Positions 19,373 through 33,533 of a DNA stretch of 64,000 bases are shown piece by piece (the stretch's first letter is position 1; each line of letters starts with the position of its first letter). This DNA comes from Allium sativum (taxonomy: Eukaryota > Streptophyta > Magnoliopsida > Asparagales > Amaryllidaceae): assembly GCA_030737875.1 (NCBI GenBank), contig CM060910.1, positions 245,676,427 through 245,740,426 on the forward strand. The letters run 5' to 3'. Under the pieces are notes generated by a model that saw only the letters and a list, made by a program, of their open reading frames with translations, was not told the origin of the DNA and ran no database searches. The translations under genes were made by a program, and so were the position numbers.

Positions 19373-21823
19373 TTTACTGAAAATCGATTCTTCCTTCCGA
19401 ACTTCGATACTCGAATCTAAACTCCAGTTTCAATGGAGTTGCTTAGCTCAAGGACTTATTTCAAATCCCATTTCAACCCGTTTCAAATTCAAGGATTCAA
19501 GACCATACTCGAATTAGGTTTGAAGAACAATTTTCGAGTATTCTCCATTATCTTGATTCAAAAATTTAAATTATATAAGAATTTATTTAAATCTGAATCT
19601 ACCCAATTCTTACAAAAACCCAAATCAAAAATTTGAATTTTTAACACTTCAATTCGCTTAGGAAACAAAATTTCTTAAATCATTTCAGGTCATATTTAAG
19701 ATTCATATTTCAAGGAAAATAAAACTTAACGAAGTCAATACGTTTCCCTTGAATGAAATTTCCATAATATAGAATTTCGAATATTAAAATCATTTAACCA
19801 ACCGATGTCCATATATAGTTTGCTATCCTATGGCCAAGTGAGTCTTAAATTTAATTCCTCGATATTTTGGGATGGATCTGTCATTTCAATCCAATTCAGG
19901 GTCACAGGTATGTATCATTTCAACCTGTGTTCTTAATTCATTCACTTTGATAAATCCCGGATTTATTAGATGCCCGTAACATCAAAGGTGAGAAATTGGG
20001 ATTTATCGACAATGCATGGAATATCATGTATTGAATAAACAGCTAGTTCATGCAGCCTTCATTCATCAATCAAATTAAATCAAGGCATCCATCAAATCAT
20101 TTCATTCAAACAGTAAATGAAATCATTTTACTGGTTAATAAGTGTCGGGATTTCTAATTAGAAATTTAAATTAAATTTAAATAACTAATTATCGATTTTA
20201 TTTGCATATTAACACTTGCATGTCAAACTTAAACAATCGTTCATCAACAACACAAACATGCAACCAAATTTACTTCATAATTTAATTTAATAAATATGGG
20301 AATAATTTAGTATTTCGTGAGTGAAGAATCACTCACCTTTGAGTCTTAATTGGATTGGACATCCAAAAGAAGCCCAAATTTTGACAGTCACCAAACACAG
20401 CCAAACCAGCGTCAAAACGTCCGCAATTCCGCCACGATCCCAACGCAACAAACCGCGTCCAAATCCGAGTTAAAACGAGAAAGTTATCAATGTTTTACTA
20501 TTTGAAATTTAAAATATATAAATTAATTAAACAATTTCTCTCACCCACTAACAGTCCGACACGTCAGCTCCCTCCTCCCGCTCCTTCTTCCTTCTGCTAC
20601 AGTAAATGACGAAAATAACCCATAAAATGCCAACTTTGACCACCGTTTGTCGTCGACTCCGGCCACCGGACGCCTCAAGACCACCACCAAACTGAAGCAC
20701 ACCGAAAACCGCACCTTTTCCACCCATCGCCGTCACCTCCGGTGGTCCCCACCGTTGTCGCCGATCCCATGAACCTAATGCATTTTAAACCCTAAACCTC
20801 GATTTCCCGGTAACCTCCTCAACTATAAAACGAGCGAGCACCTCCTTTGGGATCGTATGGATGTCCTCTACAATACCCAGATCGTAGATTTCTCGATTAA
20901 CTCGTAAATCAACAATCCCCAATTTGAACCCTAGGATTTCGAAATCAGACAGCTTTGACCGCATTTTCTGACCAAACCACTCACTGCATGTCAAAACGAA
21001 TTGTAGATCTGGGTTTTACTCATCGAGAGCTTCGAAATGATATATAATACGTTGGGGTTTGAAGAGATTTCAAATTTGAGTTGAAATTTTGTTTTCTAGG
21101 GTTTTGATAATTGGTTTCAGCCATTAAAGAAAAATTTTGGAGGATGAAATGTACGTGTAATGAAATGGCTGATGGAGGTGATAAGTGGGTTTTATTTATA
21201 TATATTTATAGGGCCCAAACATGAGAAATACCCTATTATCGATTTACAATGATCTCGATCACATTTTCTCTCGTACGGTCAAACGGTAAGTCGGATTGTA
21301 ACGCAAATTGAAATCCAAAAATAATTCACCGTTCCGGTTCTGATGGCGCCAGTTTCGTCGAATTCCGAGACAGTCGCCAAAACAGTTAAATTCCATAGTT
21401 AATTAAATAATTAAATATTCAATTATTCGATTAACTGTTTTAAATTCAAATTAAATATTCAAAATTCCAAATTTAAATCAAATTATAACTTAAAGAAATT
21501 CTATAAATAAATTTTCACACATTTTTAAATCTTGATTTGATTATTTGAAATTTCAATTTGAAATCTCAGTTATAGTTTAACGACTTAAATTCCACCATCC
21601 AAACTAAAATATGAATTCCACTTTTAAATTAACCCACTCAATTTAATTTAATTATTTAAATACAGCCCTTCTAAATAAAAACTAAAATTTGAAAATTCTA
21701 TTTACACTTAATTCAAACAATCACTACCATCCAAGTTAACAAAAATTTGGTTTTCTCTAATATATTCCAATTTATTTATTTTAAATTAAAATTCAAATAT
21801 CCTGAAAATTATGGAATGTTACA
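18930..21823 (-). repeat. D-family LTR, minus orientation, lacking its 3' end
   Basis: From 18930 to about 20510 it is the reverse complement of 10600-12150. It continues through the leader (20540-20800) and U3 to GGAATGTTACA at 21823, next to a purine tract complement. A splice-donor-like sequence (GTGAGT on the minus strand, 20331-20336, preceded by AAAG) ends the GC-rich leader. A TATAAATA-like box lies near 21195-21212 on the minus strand. A long (AT)n run lies near 19330-19370. Confidence 0.8.
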
Positions 21824-23150
21824 TTCTCCCCCACTTAAGATCTTTTCGTCCTCGAAAAGAGAGCGAAACGATATTAAGCACATATCCATTTCAAATCCAT
21901 ACTTAAAATAGTATTTAGAAAAATAAGTATATAGTTGTAAAACTCACAAATTTTCTAACTTCTGAAATCACGAAAAATTTCGGCAGCATCTCCTTTGTAT
22001 GGAGAGGCTCGGAAAACACATATATAGATAAAGCTTAAATATACATCCCATCATATAACGAGACATCCCAAAAATGGGGAAAACACCATATATACACTAA
22101 CCACAAACGATATAACCCACATACATACCTTCGTTAGCGTTTATTTGCGAATTTATTTGGCTTAGCATTTAGTATTTAGCGCAAGCGAGCTCCGAAGCAT
22201 AGCGCGACTTCCCTACACCTGCTACATACTCACAAATACATGAGAATCAAACATATATATATAGTACATAGCAAATATATAAAGCTTACACAACACATAC
22301 CAATCATTTCAACTATAAACCAAAGTGTAAACAACAGACCAGCAAACAAAATGAGGTTTATCGCCCTTTAAATGTTGGAATTTGACTAAAGCATACTAGG
22401 GAAAAATTGTTGCATTTGTTTCAGGCTTTCCGAATTGTCCGGATCCGTCGAATTCCGACAATTCGTTCAAAAGTTATGACTATTTTAGTGAAGGCGAACA
22501 CCTCAGCCCATACACAGAAAAATGCAGATCTGAGTTGTTCAACCCAGTTTTTAACCTTTTAAACCGCAAATTTTCAACAAGCATATCAAAGAAAAGTTTT
22601 AGTTCAGATTCTGGCCTTTCCGAATTATACTCACACATTAAATTCCGACGCTCCGATAGGAAATTATGGTCAAAACAAGGTTGGTATACGCTTCAGATTT
22701 TCATTTTCTGCGCGCTGAACTATAACTAATACTTGGATTTCAACCTAATAAACCTGAAAATTAGAAAGGGCTCCATTTACAAAAGTTTTAGTTCAGTTTC
22801 CGAGGTTTCCAAAATGTCTGAAATCATCGAATTCCAACCAGCCCATCAAAAGTTATGGTCATTTTAGCTTCAGCTTATCGAATATTTTAGATTTTCGCAC
22901 AAAAGTCAAGTTATTTTATTTGGAGTTTCACCCTTCGGGTTCCAAAACTTGAGTAGCACTTAACCATCTGCAAAGGGGTTATCGCTCCATTAAGCACATA
23001 ATATGATTCACACCTTTATTGCTTAAATATATTCATGTTCGTTTCACTGGTATTAAATGAATTTCATTCCATTTATTTATATTTCATTATCATTCATCCT
23101 ATATCAATTTTATTTGCAACTCATCCATTTCACTTATTCTTGTTCATTTA
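21824..23150 (-). other. Internal non-coding region with purine tract and repeated GTTATGG motif
   Basis: The purine tract complement (21824-21838) and hairpin (21842-21859) open an internal region homologous to 24639-26101. It includes a block around 21970-22010 with ATTTCGGCAGCATCTCC and a matching GGAGA, a word I associate with internal regions of plant LTR elements. Three diverged copies of a ~70-base motif ending in AAAAGTTATGGTC or similar lie at about 22423-22488, 22615-22680 and 22797-22870. No pol or gag. The right end at about 23150 is approximate. Confidence 0.65.
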
Positions 23151-24056
23151 CTTAACTCGACGAATCTAGCCTTATTTCTGTTTTTCACATGCTTGTTCAT
23201 TATAGTATCAGTTTAATATGAAAACCTATATTGGATATAAGAAGTTCGATTTCTAACCAATTATATACCTAATATAGATCATTTGGGTTAACTTTGATGA
23301 TATGATAATAACATTTGTTAACCTGAGTAAGGTTGGGGTTGATCGTGATGTTAATATGGGATTAAGTGAATGTGGGCGAATAAGTTAAATGTCGTTGAAA
23401 TTGCTAATAAGGCCAATTATACTCTACTGAGTGTGAATATAAGTTCAAGTCGTCGGCATGGAAATGAAACAATTCAAATTTAAAGTATTTGTATATTTAT
23501 AAAGGTTTCGACTATTTAAACATGATACATTAGTCTCAAAAATATTTAAATAAGACTTATTTGTTTAATGATATGTATCTGTTAAAATATCATCTTTGTA
23601 TACTGCTTCAAAATTTAAATATTTGTTAAGTAATTATTTTAATCCCTTCTATTTTAAAGTTTGTATATATATATATACAATTTGTTTATAACAAATGTAT
23701 TATTTTCAAATATTTTATTTAATTAAATTGGAATTGTTTCGGTCCTGAATCCTTTGATTTGAATATAATGAATCCGTTTTGAATGATTTCAATGGATTTG
23801 AATTAAGAAAATATTGAAATCGTGATCCTTGGTTATATTGATTTCGAAAGTAAGGAATTAAGAAAAGACTATCTATAAGCGATCATCTCTTAACAATCAT
23901 TTCTAGGTTTAGAATTTTTAGAGATGTATGTATATATATGATGGAAAGCACTTGTTTTGTTTTATGAATACGCTTATTACTTGGAAAGACTCGGATCGGA
24001 TTTAGGTCCGAAAACCATTCCAAGTAATAATACGACGCATGAAGCAAATTCATAAA
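23151..24056 (+). repeat. AT-rich stretch ending in a B-LTR fragment
   Basis: Only 23957-24050 is securely B (stem 23977-23986 with 24018-24027, as in the other B copies). The upstream 800 bases are AT-rich and may be decayed B middle. It is cut off at 24056 by the D LTR edge. Confidence 0.55.
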
Positions 24057-24638
24057 TGTAACAACCCAAAATTTTGACCGTTCAAATCGACAATAAACCA
24101 CACATGTCGACCTAAACAAATCGCAAATACAGGTAGTTATTGGGAAAAAGAAGAAAAAGAAAGAAAGAAGGGAAAAACCAAATCACAGAATCTCACAGCG
24201 GAAGGACAACATATAATAAATAAATAGCAGTTAAAGCAGTTGAAATGTATACATTGGTTATAACATTCAAATGAATATCAGAGTTACACATATACAGATG
24301 TACATAATAAGCAGCGGAAATACCTATATATTTCAAATATGATTATTTGAATTTAAATTTGGAATTTTAGTTATAACTTAACAGCTCAAAATTTTTACTA
24401 TTTCCCAGCTTGAATTTGAATTTCAACTATAAACTAAATAATTCAAATTTATCTAATAAATAAATATAAATTTACAATTTACAATATTCTCTAAGCAACA
24501 CTCATTTCCACATTCCTTATCTCGAGTCAACAAACTCATTGTTATCAAAACAACAAAATTTGGTTTTATCTAATATTAGTCCATTTATAAATTTAAAAGT
24601 TGAAATTCAAATATACAGGAAAAATATGGGATGTTACA
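24057..24638 (-). repeat. D LTR reduced to its two ends (582 bp)
   Basis: Positions 24057 to about 24343 are the LTR 3' end, matching the complement of 33590-33878. From about 24344 it is the LTR 5' start, matching the complement of 29640-29947. About 3.6 kb is missing between them, with a short AT-rich overlap at the join. It ends GATGTTACA at 24638 beside a purine tract complement. Confidence 0.85.
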
Positions 24639-26101
24639 TTTTCCCCCACTTAAAAGCTTTTCGTCCTCGAAAAGAAAACGAAACGAATTTAAGCACATAT
24701 CTATTCAAAATCCATACTTCAAAAATGGCATTTATAAAATAAGTCATATAGTGGTAGAACTCATAAATTTTTCTAACTCCCGAAATCACGGAAAATTTCG
24801 GCAGCATCTCCCCTGTACGGAGAGCCCCGGGAAAATCCCGATATGTATATCAAACCAAAATATACATCTCATCATCGATGAGGCATCCCTGAACCAGGGG
24901 AAAACAAAACAAAACCCAAAAATCAATATAATTCCCAAATACATACCTCTTTTGCGTTTTATTTTGCGGGTTTTTACTTACCTTAGCTCTTTATTATTAG
25001 CGCAAGCGAGCTCCAAGCGTAACACCATCCCTTGCACCTACTAGAACACTCAAACATGCATAAGAATCAAACATACAACAATACATGGCAACAACATATA
25101 ATGTATGCAACATATTTCAATATTTCGACTACAAAACAAACATGTTAGAAACATGCCAGCAAACAAATCATCTATTATCCCTTAATAAATGATGGGATTT
25201 GCCTAAGACACTCTAGGCAAAAGCGATAGTATTCAATTCAGGCTTTCCGAATTGTCCGGATTCGTCGAATTCGGATAATTCGTTTGAAATTTATGACCGT
25301 TTTAGCGAAGGCGAACGCTTCAGCCCAAACATTGTAAATGCAGGCCTGAAATGTTCAACCCAGTTTTAAGCCCTCTAAACATCATAATTACACTCAGCAT
25401 ATTAAAAGAAAGGTTTAGTTTACATTCTGACCTTTCCGAATTGTACTCGCATATCAAAATCCAACGCTCGATTAGGAAGTTATGGCCAAAACAATGTTGA
25501 TTATGCGCCTTTGATTTTAATTTCCTGCACCTATGCTACAACTAAAACATGAATTTCGGCCAAGTAAACATGAGAATTCCGACACTGCGCTACATACGAA
25601 AGTTTTAGCTCAATTTCTAAGGTCTCCGAAAAGTTCGGAATCGTCCGATTCCGATCATCCATTCAAAAGTTATGGCTATATTATTTTTAGCTTATTGACA
25701 TTTTCAGGTTTTCGCATAACCATTGATTTATATAAAGTTTTTTTTTTTAACCTTTCGGACTCAAATACTTCAACAAAGATCGATCATCTAAAAGAAATTA
25801 TCGCTCCTTTATGCCAAAATGTGACTTATGCTTTTATTGCTTAACATATCCATGTTTGTTTGTTTGATAAAAGTTTTCACTTTCCTTTATATTAAGCAAA
25901 TTCCATTCCAAGCATTTAATTCCAAATGAACTTGAATTCATTCCAACTTTTAGCTTGCTTGGTTATATTGCATTCTTAATTCATTAACATGGATCAAGTT
26001 TATTTACTTAATCCAAGTGTCTATTAAATTCTGATTCAACTTATATAAATTTTCCCAAGTTGATTTCGTTCTATTAAATCCACCAAATTCGGGTTGTTTC
26101 A
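24345..26101. repeat. Left arm of 1.76-kb inverted repeat
   Basis: This is nearly identical to the reverse complement of 28177-29947. It covers the LTR start, purine tract (24639-24654), pre-PPT hairpin (24657-24674) and the internal region to 26101. The GTTATGG motif occurs three times here too (about 25240-25300, 25428-25495, 25618-25685). Peptide-length frames recur in both arms only because the arms are copies. Confidence 0.85.
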
Positions 26102-28176
26102 TTTTATATCACACTTCAATATCTAGAACCCCAGATTAGAATCCATTTAACATGATATTATTCCGAATAAGCCAATTTACTTTTGAATCTTATTTCATTT
26201 GTCTGGCACTACGATTCATAACTTTAATCCTTCCCTCATTCGCTTATTCCCATTTTCCTTTTGAGGTTACTCTATCAACTCAATTTATTTATTAGTCTCT
26301 CGAATCATAAATTTCAGTTAAGAACTATTCACAACTCAAGATTTATACTCGGTTCTCAAACCATTTTTCCATTTCCTAAGTTAAACCTTTATTTAACTCA
26401 ATTTTTTTTTCTTCTACTCAAATTTGAGTTATGTTCCATATCCTTCATAATTCATGTTTAAAATCATATTCGATGTATCTTCCAATGAGGTTTAACCATT
26501 TAAAAATTTCTATGACCTCATTTCATGTTTACACAAATCCATCGAGAGTAGTTCCATCAAATTCGGAAACCGTTTGTATGATTTCCACTTTTAAGCTTAT
26601 ATATGTATATATTAATAAATTATATATAACTACATATATATAAATTCCATATTTTAACTTTCAGTTTATTTCACTTGCTCGCTCGATTTGTTTAACTTCG
26701 AATCCATATAAATGGATTAAGGTTCGCTATGGTTTATATAAATCATTCTATTTCATCCTGTTTATTCAACTTCCTTAACTTACATAACATTAGTTGCTAG
26801 TACAAATCAAATTGTTCTCACTCAATCTAACCATTCACATGAATTCTAAAACGACTCATTAAATTCCTTAAGTTGATTTCCTTAAATTTGAATCCATCGA
26901 ACTCTGAAAGCCGTTTGTAAATTTCTATCCAGAAGAGCTTATATATATTAATAAAATATATATAAATTCCATAGCGCTATTTCTAAATTTTAATTTAGTC
27001 ATAACTTACCATTTATAAAGTGAAAACTAAATTTCTTACATTCATTAGAAAGATATGATCAATTCGATCCTAGAGTTTCTCGTTTTATCCAATTCCGACT
27101 TATATTGAATTTTATATATTTATTCAAAGTTAGAAATCGAATTTTCGAACTACCGTGCCATTTCAGGCTCGTAATATAAATTTTATAAATCTCGAATTCA
27201 CATTTCGCTTTAAATAGATTTATAGTTGTTATTAGTTGAGGTAAACTCAATACTCGATTCCGGATTTTCAAATCAAGTTTAAAATAACATACATATATAC
27301 TTATATAATTTATAAAAAAAAACTTACCATATACAATTTTAAAACCAAATCTTTGGTCATCAAAGAACTCAAAATTTAAATTCTGGTTTTAAATTCAAAT
27401 TCGTCCTTCAAATATTATATATTAATACCTTTATATGAAGTTTATACTATATGGAGTTAAATCCAAAATCCTTTGTCAAAACTGATTATAATAATCATTG
27501 AGTGGTCTCTCCCCCACTTAGACTCTTCGGAGTAACATCGATAATGTGTGCACTCATTACCGACATCATTTCTAAGGTCCAAGGAGGGATTATACCACTT
27601 TGAATAATCTTTAAAACCATTTCTTTTCGATCATACCTAAAATATAGTATTATTTAAAACTTTGGCAACTATTTCCAAAGATACCCCAGGATCAAGTTTC
27701 AAGTTTATTTATATTTAAATCTCAATCTTTCTCACCCAATTTTATTTTGGATATCATTTTATTTTCAAATTGTTCTCATAGATCATTTGAATTTTCCTTA
27801 TAAAATTTATTATCGAATCAACCATATTAGGTAATAGCTTAAAATTACCACCTACTAAAACGATTTCACATATACTTGAACCAATATTATATTTGATATA
27901 TAAATATTTAGAATATGAATGAAAACCATATTATGTCGATCCATCCTGTTCGATTATTTATAAATTCCTATCGATACGATGGCGTCCCATATATCAACCA
28001 GAACCCATAAATATTCAACAGAACAAGCCAACACAATAAAAACCATTTTTATATCAAAATACAAATACGCTCTCTCATATCACTCAAACTTATTCTAGGG
28101 CATTACTAACCCCATCTCTAATGAGTTAATTCCCAATAGAGCCAGGGTTATCGATAACCATTGCTCTGATACCAAA
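26102..28176. other. Spacer of the inverted repeat, non-coding internal region
   Basis: About 2.1 kb of AT-rich sequence has no credible reading frame. Near 27505-27522 is a purine-tract-like string (complement of AAGTGGGGGAGAG) with no LTR next to it. A tRNA-iMet primer site lies at 28163-28174. Positions 26143-26212 are copied exactly at 52698-52767. Confidence 0.7.
28163..28174 (-). other. Primer binding site (tRNA-iMet)
   Basis: The minus strand reads TGGTATCAGAGC with two bases before TGAAACAACCC at 28177, which looks like an LTR 3' end. Within about 40 bases, however, that sequence is the start of the inverted arm, so the expected 5' LTR is missing. Confidence 0.8.
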
Positions 28177-29947
28177 TGAAACAACCCGAATTTGGTGGAT
28201 TTAAAAGAACGAAATCAACTTGGGAAAATTTATATAAGTCGAATCAGAATTTAATAGACACTTGGATTAAGTAAATAAACTTGATCCATGTTAATGAATT
28301 AAGAATGTAATATAACCAAGCAAGCTAAAAGTTAGAATGAATTCAAGTTCATTTGGAATTAAATGCTTGGAATGGAATTTGCTTAATATAAAGGAAAGTG
28401 AAAACTTTTATCAAACAAACAAACATGGATATGTTAAGCAATAAAAGCATAAGTCACATTTTGGCATAAAGGAGCGATAATTTCTTTTAGATGATCGATC
28501 TTTGTTGAAGTATTTGAGTCTGAAAGGTTAAAAAAAAAAAACTTTATATAAATCAATGGTTATGCGAAAACCTGAAAATGTCAATAAGCTGAAAATAATA
28601 TAGCCATAACTTTTGAATGGATGATCGGAATCGGACGATTCCGAACTTTTCGGAGACCTTAGAAATTGAGCTAAAACTTTCGTATGAAGCGCAGTGTCGG
28701 AATTCTCATGTTTACTTGGCCGAAATTCATGTTTTAGTTGTAGCATAGGTGCAGGAAATTAAAATCAAAGGCGCAGAATCAACATTGTTTTGGCCATAAC
28801 TTCCTAATCGAGCGTCGGATTTTGATGTGCGAGTACAATTCGGAAAGGTCAGAATGTAAGCTAAACCTTTCTTTTAATATGCTGAGTGTAATTATGATGC
28901 TTAGAGGGCTTAAAACTGGGTTGAACATTTCAGGCCTGCATTTACAATGTTTGGGCTGAAGCGTTCGCCTTCGCTAAAACGGTCATAAATTTCAAACGAA
29001 TTATCCGAATTCGACGAATCCGGACAATTCGGAAAGCCTGAAATGAATACTATCGCTTTTGCCTAGAGTGTCTTAGGCAATTCCATCATTTATTAAGGGA
29101 TAATAGATGATTTGTTTGCTGGCCTGTTTCTAACATGTTTGTTTTGTAGTCGAAATATTGAAATATGTTGCATACATTATATGTTGTTGCCATGTATTGT
29201 TGTATGTTTGATTCTTATGCATGTTTGAGTGTTCTAGTAGGTGCAAGGGATGGTGTTACGCTTGGAGCTCGCTTGCGCTAATAATAAAGAGCTAAGGTAA
29301 GTAAAAACCCGCAAAATAAAACGCAAAAGAGGTATGTATTTGGGAATTATATTGGTTTTTGGGTTATGTTTTGTTTTCCCCTGGTTCAGGGATGCCTCAT
29401 CGATGATGAGATGTATATTTTGGTTTGATATACATATCGGGATTTTCCCGGGGCTCTCCGTACAGGGGAGATGCTGCCGAAATTTTCCGTGATTTCGGGA
29501 GTTAGAAAAATTTATGAGTTCTACCACTATATGACTTATTTTATAAATGCCATTTTTGAAGTATGGATTTTGAATAGATATGTGCTTAAATTCGTTTCTT
29601 TTTCTTTTCGAGGACGAAAAGCTTTTAAGTGGGGGAGAATGTAACATCCCATATTTTTCCTGTATATTTGAATTTCAACTTTTAAATTTATAAATGGACT
29701 AATATTAGATAAAACCAAATTTTGTTGTTTTGATAACAATGAGTTTGTTGACTCGAGATAAGGAATGTGGACATGAGTGTTGCTTAGAGAATATTGTAAA
29801 TTGTAAATTTATATTTATTTATTAGATAAATTTGAATTATTTAGCTTATAGTTGAAATTCAAATTCAAGCTGGGAAATAGTAAAAATTTTGAGCTGTTAA
29901 GTTATAACTAAAATTCCAAATTTAAATTCAAATAATCATATTTGGGA
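28177..29947. repeat. Right arm of 1.76-kb inverted repeat
   Basis: The reverse complement of 24345-26101, with few differences by eye. It ends with the hairpin 29604-29621, purine tract 29627-29639 and the first 308 bases of a complete D LTR in plus orientation. The arm begins at TGAAACAACCC, whose complement closes the left arm at 26101. Confidence 0.85.
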
Positions 29948-30273
29948 ATTTAAATACGTAAAATCGATGTGGAAACTTCATTTAAGTTATAATTTGTTTT
30001 AAAATGTATTTTTATCAATATTTAAATTGAATTTGAACAGTTAATTGAGAAATTGAATATTTTATTAATTAATTAACTGTAGAATTTAACCGTTTTGGCG
30101 ACTGTATCGGAATTCGACGAAACTGGCGCCATCGGAACCGGAACGGTGAATTATGCTAAGATTTCAATTTGCGTTACAATCCGACTTACCGTTTGGTTGT
30201 ACGAGAGAAAATGTGAACGAGATCCTTATAAGCTGATAACTGAGTGTTTTAACTTTTGGGCCTTCTATAAACT

Positions 30274-30285
30274 ATATAAATAAAT
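30274..30285 (+). promoter_or_regulatory. TATA box of D LTR
   Basis: TATATAAATAAA lies about 635 bases inside the LTR and just before the leader. The inverted copy has the same box on the minus strand near 34336-34350. Transcription from here would run into 33879-34980, which is complementary to its own leader. Confidence 0.6.
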
Positions 30286-32339
30286 CCCTTCCTTCTTATC
30301 AGCCCATTCTCTTTTCCTATGTTGTTCACCATCAAAAATTTCATCGTTAATGGCAGAGATAAATTTTAAATCTTAATTTCAAAACAAAAATTCACCCCAA
30401 AATAAAATCTCTCAAAACCCTATCGTATTATATGTCGATTCGAAGCTCTCGACTAGTAGAATCCAGATCTACAATTCGTTTCGACATGCAGTGAAATATT
30501 TGGCCGGAAATCGCCAGTCAAAGTTCTGAAATTCGTAACCCTAAAGGCTAGAATTGGGGCTTTTCGATTTTGGGTCTAATCAAAGAATCGGTGATGTGGG
30601 TTTGATGGAGATCGACATTTGGAAGCTAGGCGTGGTGTTCGCTAGTCATAAATTGGTCAGAGGGGGTGGCAATTCGCGTTTTAGGGTTCCGAAACCCAAG
30701 TTTTGGGTGCTGTCGCGCGAGCGGATGGGACCACCGGAGGTGGTGGCTCCGGTACTGGGAGGAGCGGCTCGAGCTGAGCTCGTTGCTGGTGGTGGCCGCA
30801 AGTTCTAGTTCGGTCGGAGTTGAGGGCGAAGTCCGGTCAAAGGTGGCGCATGGGATGGGTTTCACGATGTTACTGTAGCATCCAAGAGAGGGGCTTGAGC
30901 GGGAAGAAGGGATCCTGTGCTGACGTGGCGGTTTTCTGTTGGGTAAGGAATTAATTTAATTAATTTATATATTTTAAATTCAAAAGGGTAAAACACTGAT
31001 AACTTCTTCATATTAATTCGGGTTTGGACGCGGTTTGTTGCGTTGGGATCGTGGCGGAATTGCGGACGTTTTGGCACTAACCGGGCTGCGTTTGGTGACT
31101 GTCAAATTTTGGCCCTTAGTTAGACGTTCGATCAACTATGGACGCAAAGGTGACTGGTTTTCTCAGTCACGAAATACTGAATTATTCCCATATTTATTGA
31201 ATTAAATTATGAAATAAGTTTGGTTGCATGGTTGCGTTGGATTGTTGATGTGTTGTTTAAATTTGACATGCAAGTGTGTTAACATGCAATCTAAGTAAAT
31301 GATTAGTTATTTAATTTAATTTAAATCTCTAGTTGAAATTCGAACCCTTGTTAATCCTGGAACAGTTAATGCTGATCAGTTGAATGAAATGATATGATGG
31401 ATGTTTGGTTGAATTTTATTACTTAATTGATATTGTCACTGCTTATGCCCATATTCAGTATATCGTATTGCATGCTGGTTTTGACGATAAATCTCATTTG
31501 TACCCTTGATGTTGCGGGCATCTAATGAACCCGGGATTTATCGATAAAATGAATTAAGAACACAGAGTGAAATGATAAATCTCTGTGACCCTGATTTGGA
31601 TTGAAATGATAGATCCATCCCCAAAATATTGAGAAATTAAATATTAAATCACTTGGCCATTGGATTGATGATTATATACAGACATCGGTTGGTTAAATGA
31701 TTTTAATATTTGAAATTTTATTTGATAGAATTTCACATAAAAGAATGTGTCGATACTCGATTTTTAAATTCTTTAAAGATTTTGAACTGGGATGATGATA
31801 AAAGGGTTGAAGGAATTTTCCAAACCAAAATAGAAATATCTTAATTGGGGTTTGAATATGAATTGAAAACATTCCAAAATAAGAGTTGGATTAGAAGGAA
31901 AAATTCTTATGGAAATCAAATGTTGGGGAAATTAGAAATCAAGAGTATCTGAGTTGTTTTAGCCCAGTTGGAATATATATATCTCGGAACTCTTGAAATC
32001 AAGTAGTTGTTTTGAACAAGGTTGAAACGAGATAGGGAACTAAATGAACTCCGTTGAGACCGGAGGATAAATTCAAGTATTTGAAATTTGGAAGGAAGAA
32101 AGGTTTTGATTTGAGAAACTTATTTTAAATATTTATGCATTGATTCTAAATAATTATTCTAGCTTTAAAACTATTAATTACTTTTACTTAATACTATTGT
32201 ATTTAAATAATTTCCTTATAATTCATTTTTCAAAGGTTCTAGTAAATCTTATTTTAAGTATATATATAATATTAAAATTACTAATTTATCTTAACTATTA
32301 TATTCTATATATACATCTATATATATTTATTATATAAAA

Positions 32340-32340
<1 letters not shown>

Positions 32341-32384
<44 letters not shown>
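32341..32384. repeat. (TTA)n microsatellite
   Basis: About 14 TTA/ATT units lie in the AT-rich middle of the D LTR. The other D pieces covering this point lack the run, so it expanded in this copy. Confidence 0.9.
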
Positions 32385-32386
<2 letters not shown>

Positions 32387-33482
32387 GAACATTTAGTTTA
32401 CAAGTATTTTTTCTCAATTTTAAATTCTTCCGAATGGAAATGCTTGAGTTTGAACCACTGGTTCAAATGGAGTTGAGATGAGAATCCGTGATAATTGGAA
32501 ACCTTTGAGGTAAATTATATTCTATTTGGATATTTCGTTTTGGAAATATTATATGATTATGATATAATGGTATGGGATATATTCTAATTTAGAATAAAAT
32601 CGGCTTGGTATGATTTATGATATTTTGATATGAAATTATATTTTATTTGAATATAAATTTGGTTCGAAACAAAATATGATATTTTGATATGAAAGCGAAC
32701 CTTTCAAATAGAAAAGAACCGACCGATGTGAAAAGGTGTAAGCGTTGGTTGTTAAAGAGACCGGAGTCGACATAAGGCATACTCTCTGTCAGTGTCGATA
32801 CCACTTTGACAACTGTGAACGTTATGACGTATCCAGAACGAGTATGATGACTTGGAGGCGATTTATTTAATCGAAGAAGGTGAGCGATGACGAAATAGCC
32901 CTGACCTTCGGGTCAGAATTGAAATGACTAAAACAGGAGCTATACCGTGACTAATTGAGGTTAGCACCTTTGATCGGACACACTTCTTCGATACTATTCC
33001 TATGATTTATGATGATGACGATGATTTGGGCCCATTTATGACTTTGGGAGTGTGTTCCGAGGTTGGCGGTAGTGTTTGCTATGCGTTACCACCGGTCCGG
33101 GAGTGCAATTGGTAGAATCCTACCCTGGGCATTGCCTCGAGTGCCTTGTCATATATATCCTTATCGAGCCCCATACGACTTTGATTTAACATTGCCTTCT
33201 ATAGAGTGCCCTCTGATAACACTAGTACGGTGAATTTACGGTACTGTGTAGACTGTTGATGCCTATAAACGGCGTAAGGGTAATATGGTAATCCCGCTTA
33301 CGCTATTTTCTGTATTTATACTTTACTGAGTAGACACTATCATAATAGCGTATTATCTATGTATGTATTAGTTTAACGGATCCTCAAGAGATGGAAAATC
33401 CCGTAACATCTCTTGAGTTACTGCACCCATGATACTCAAGTTATTTTGTCTTTTGATTTGACTAATATGAGATGATTTAGTG

Positions 33483-33533
33483 CTGATCCGAGTGTTTGTT
33501 GTGTTTTCTTTTTATGCAATACGCTCGGGTCAG
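33483..33533 (+). other. Conserved LTR hairpin (D family)
   Basis: CTGATCCGAGTGT (33483-33495) pairs with ACGCTCGGGTCAG (33521-33533). On the sense strand 11 pairs are Watson-Crick and two are G.U. It is the D counterpart of the A-family hairpin. Confidence 0.65.

Noticed and set aside
24631..25044. 137-codon frame duplicated at 29234-29647 as a conserved gene
   Set aside because: The two are arms of an inverted repeat, so identity reflects duplication. The frame starts in the purine tract and covers known non-coding internal sequence.
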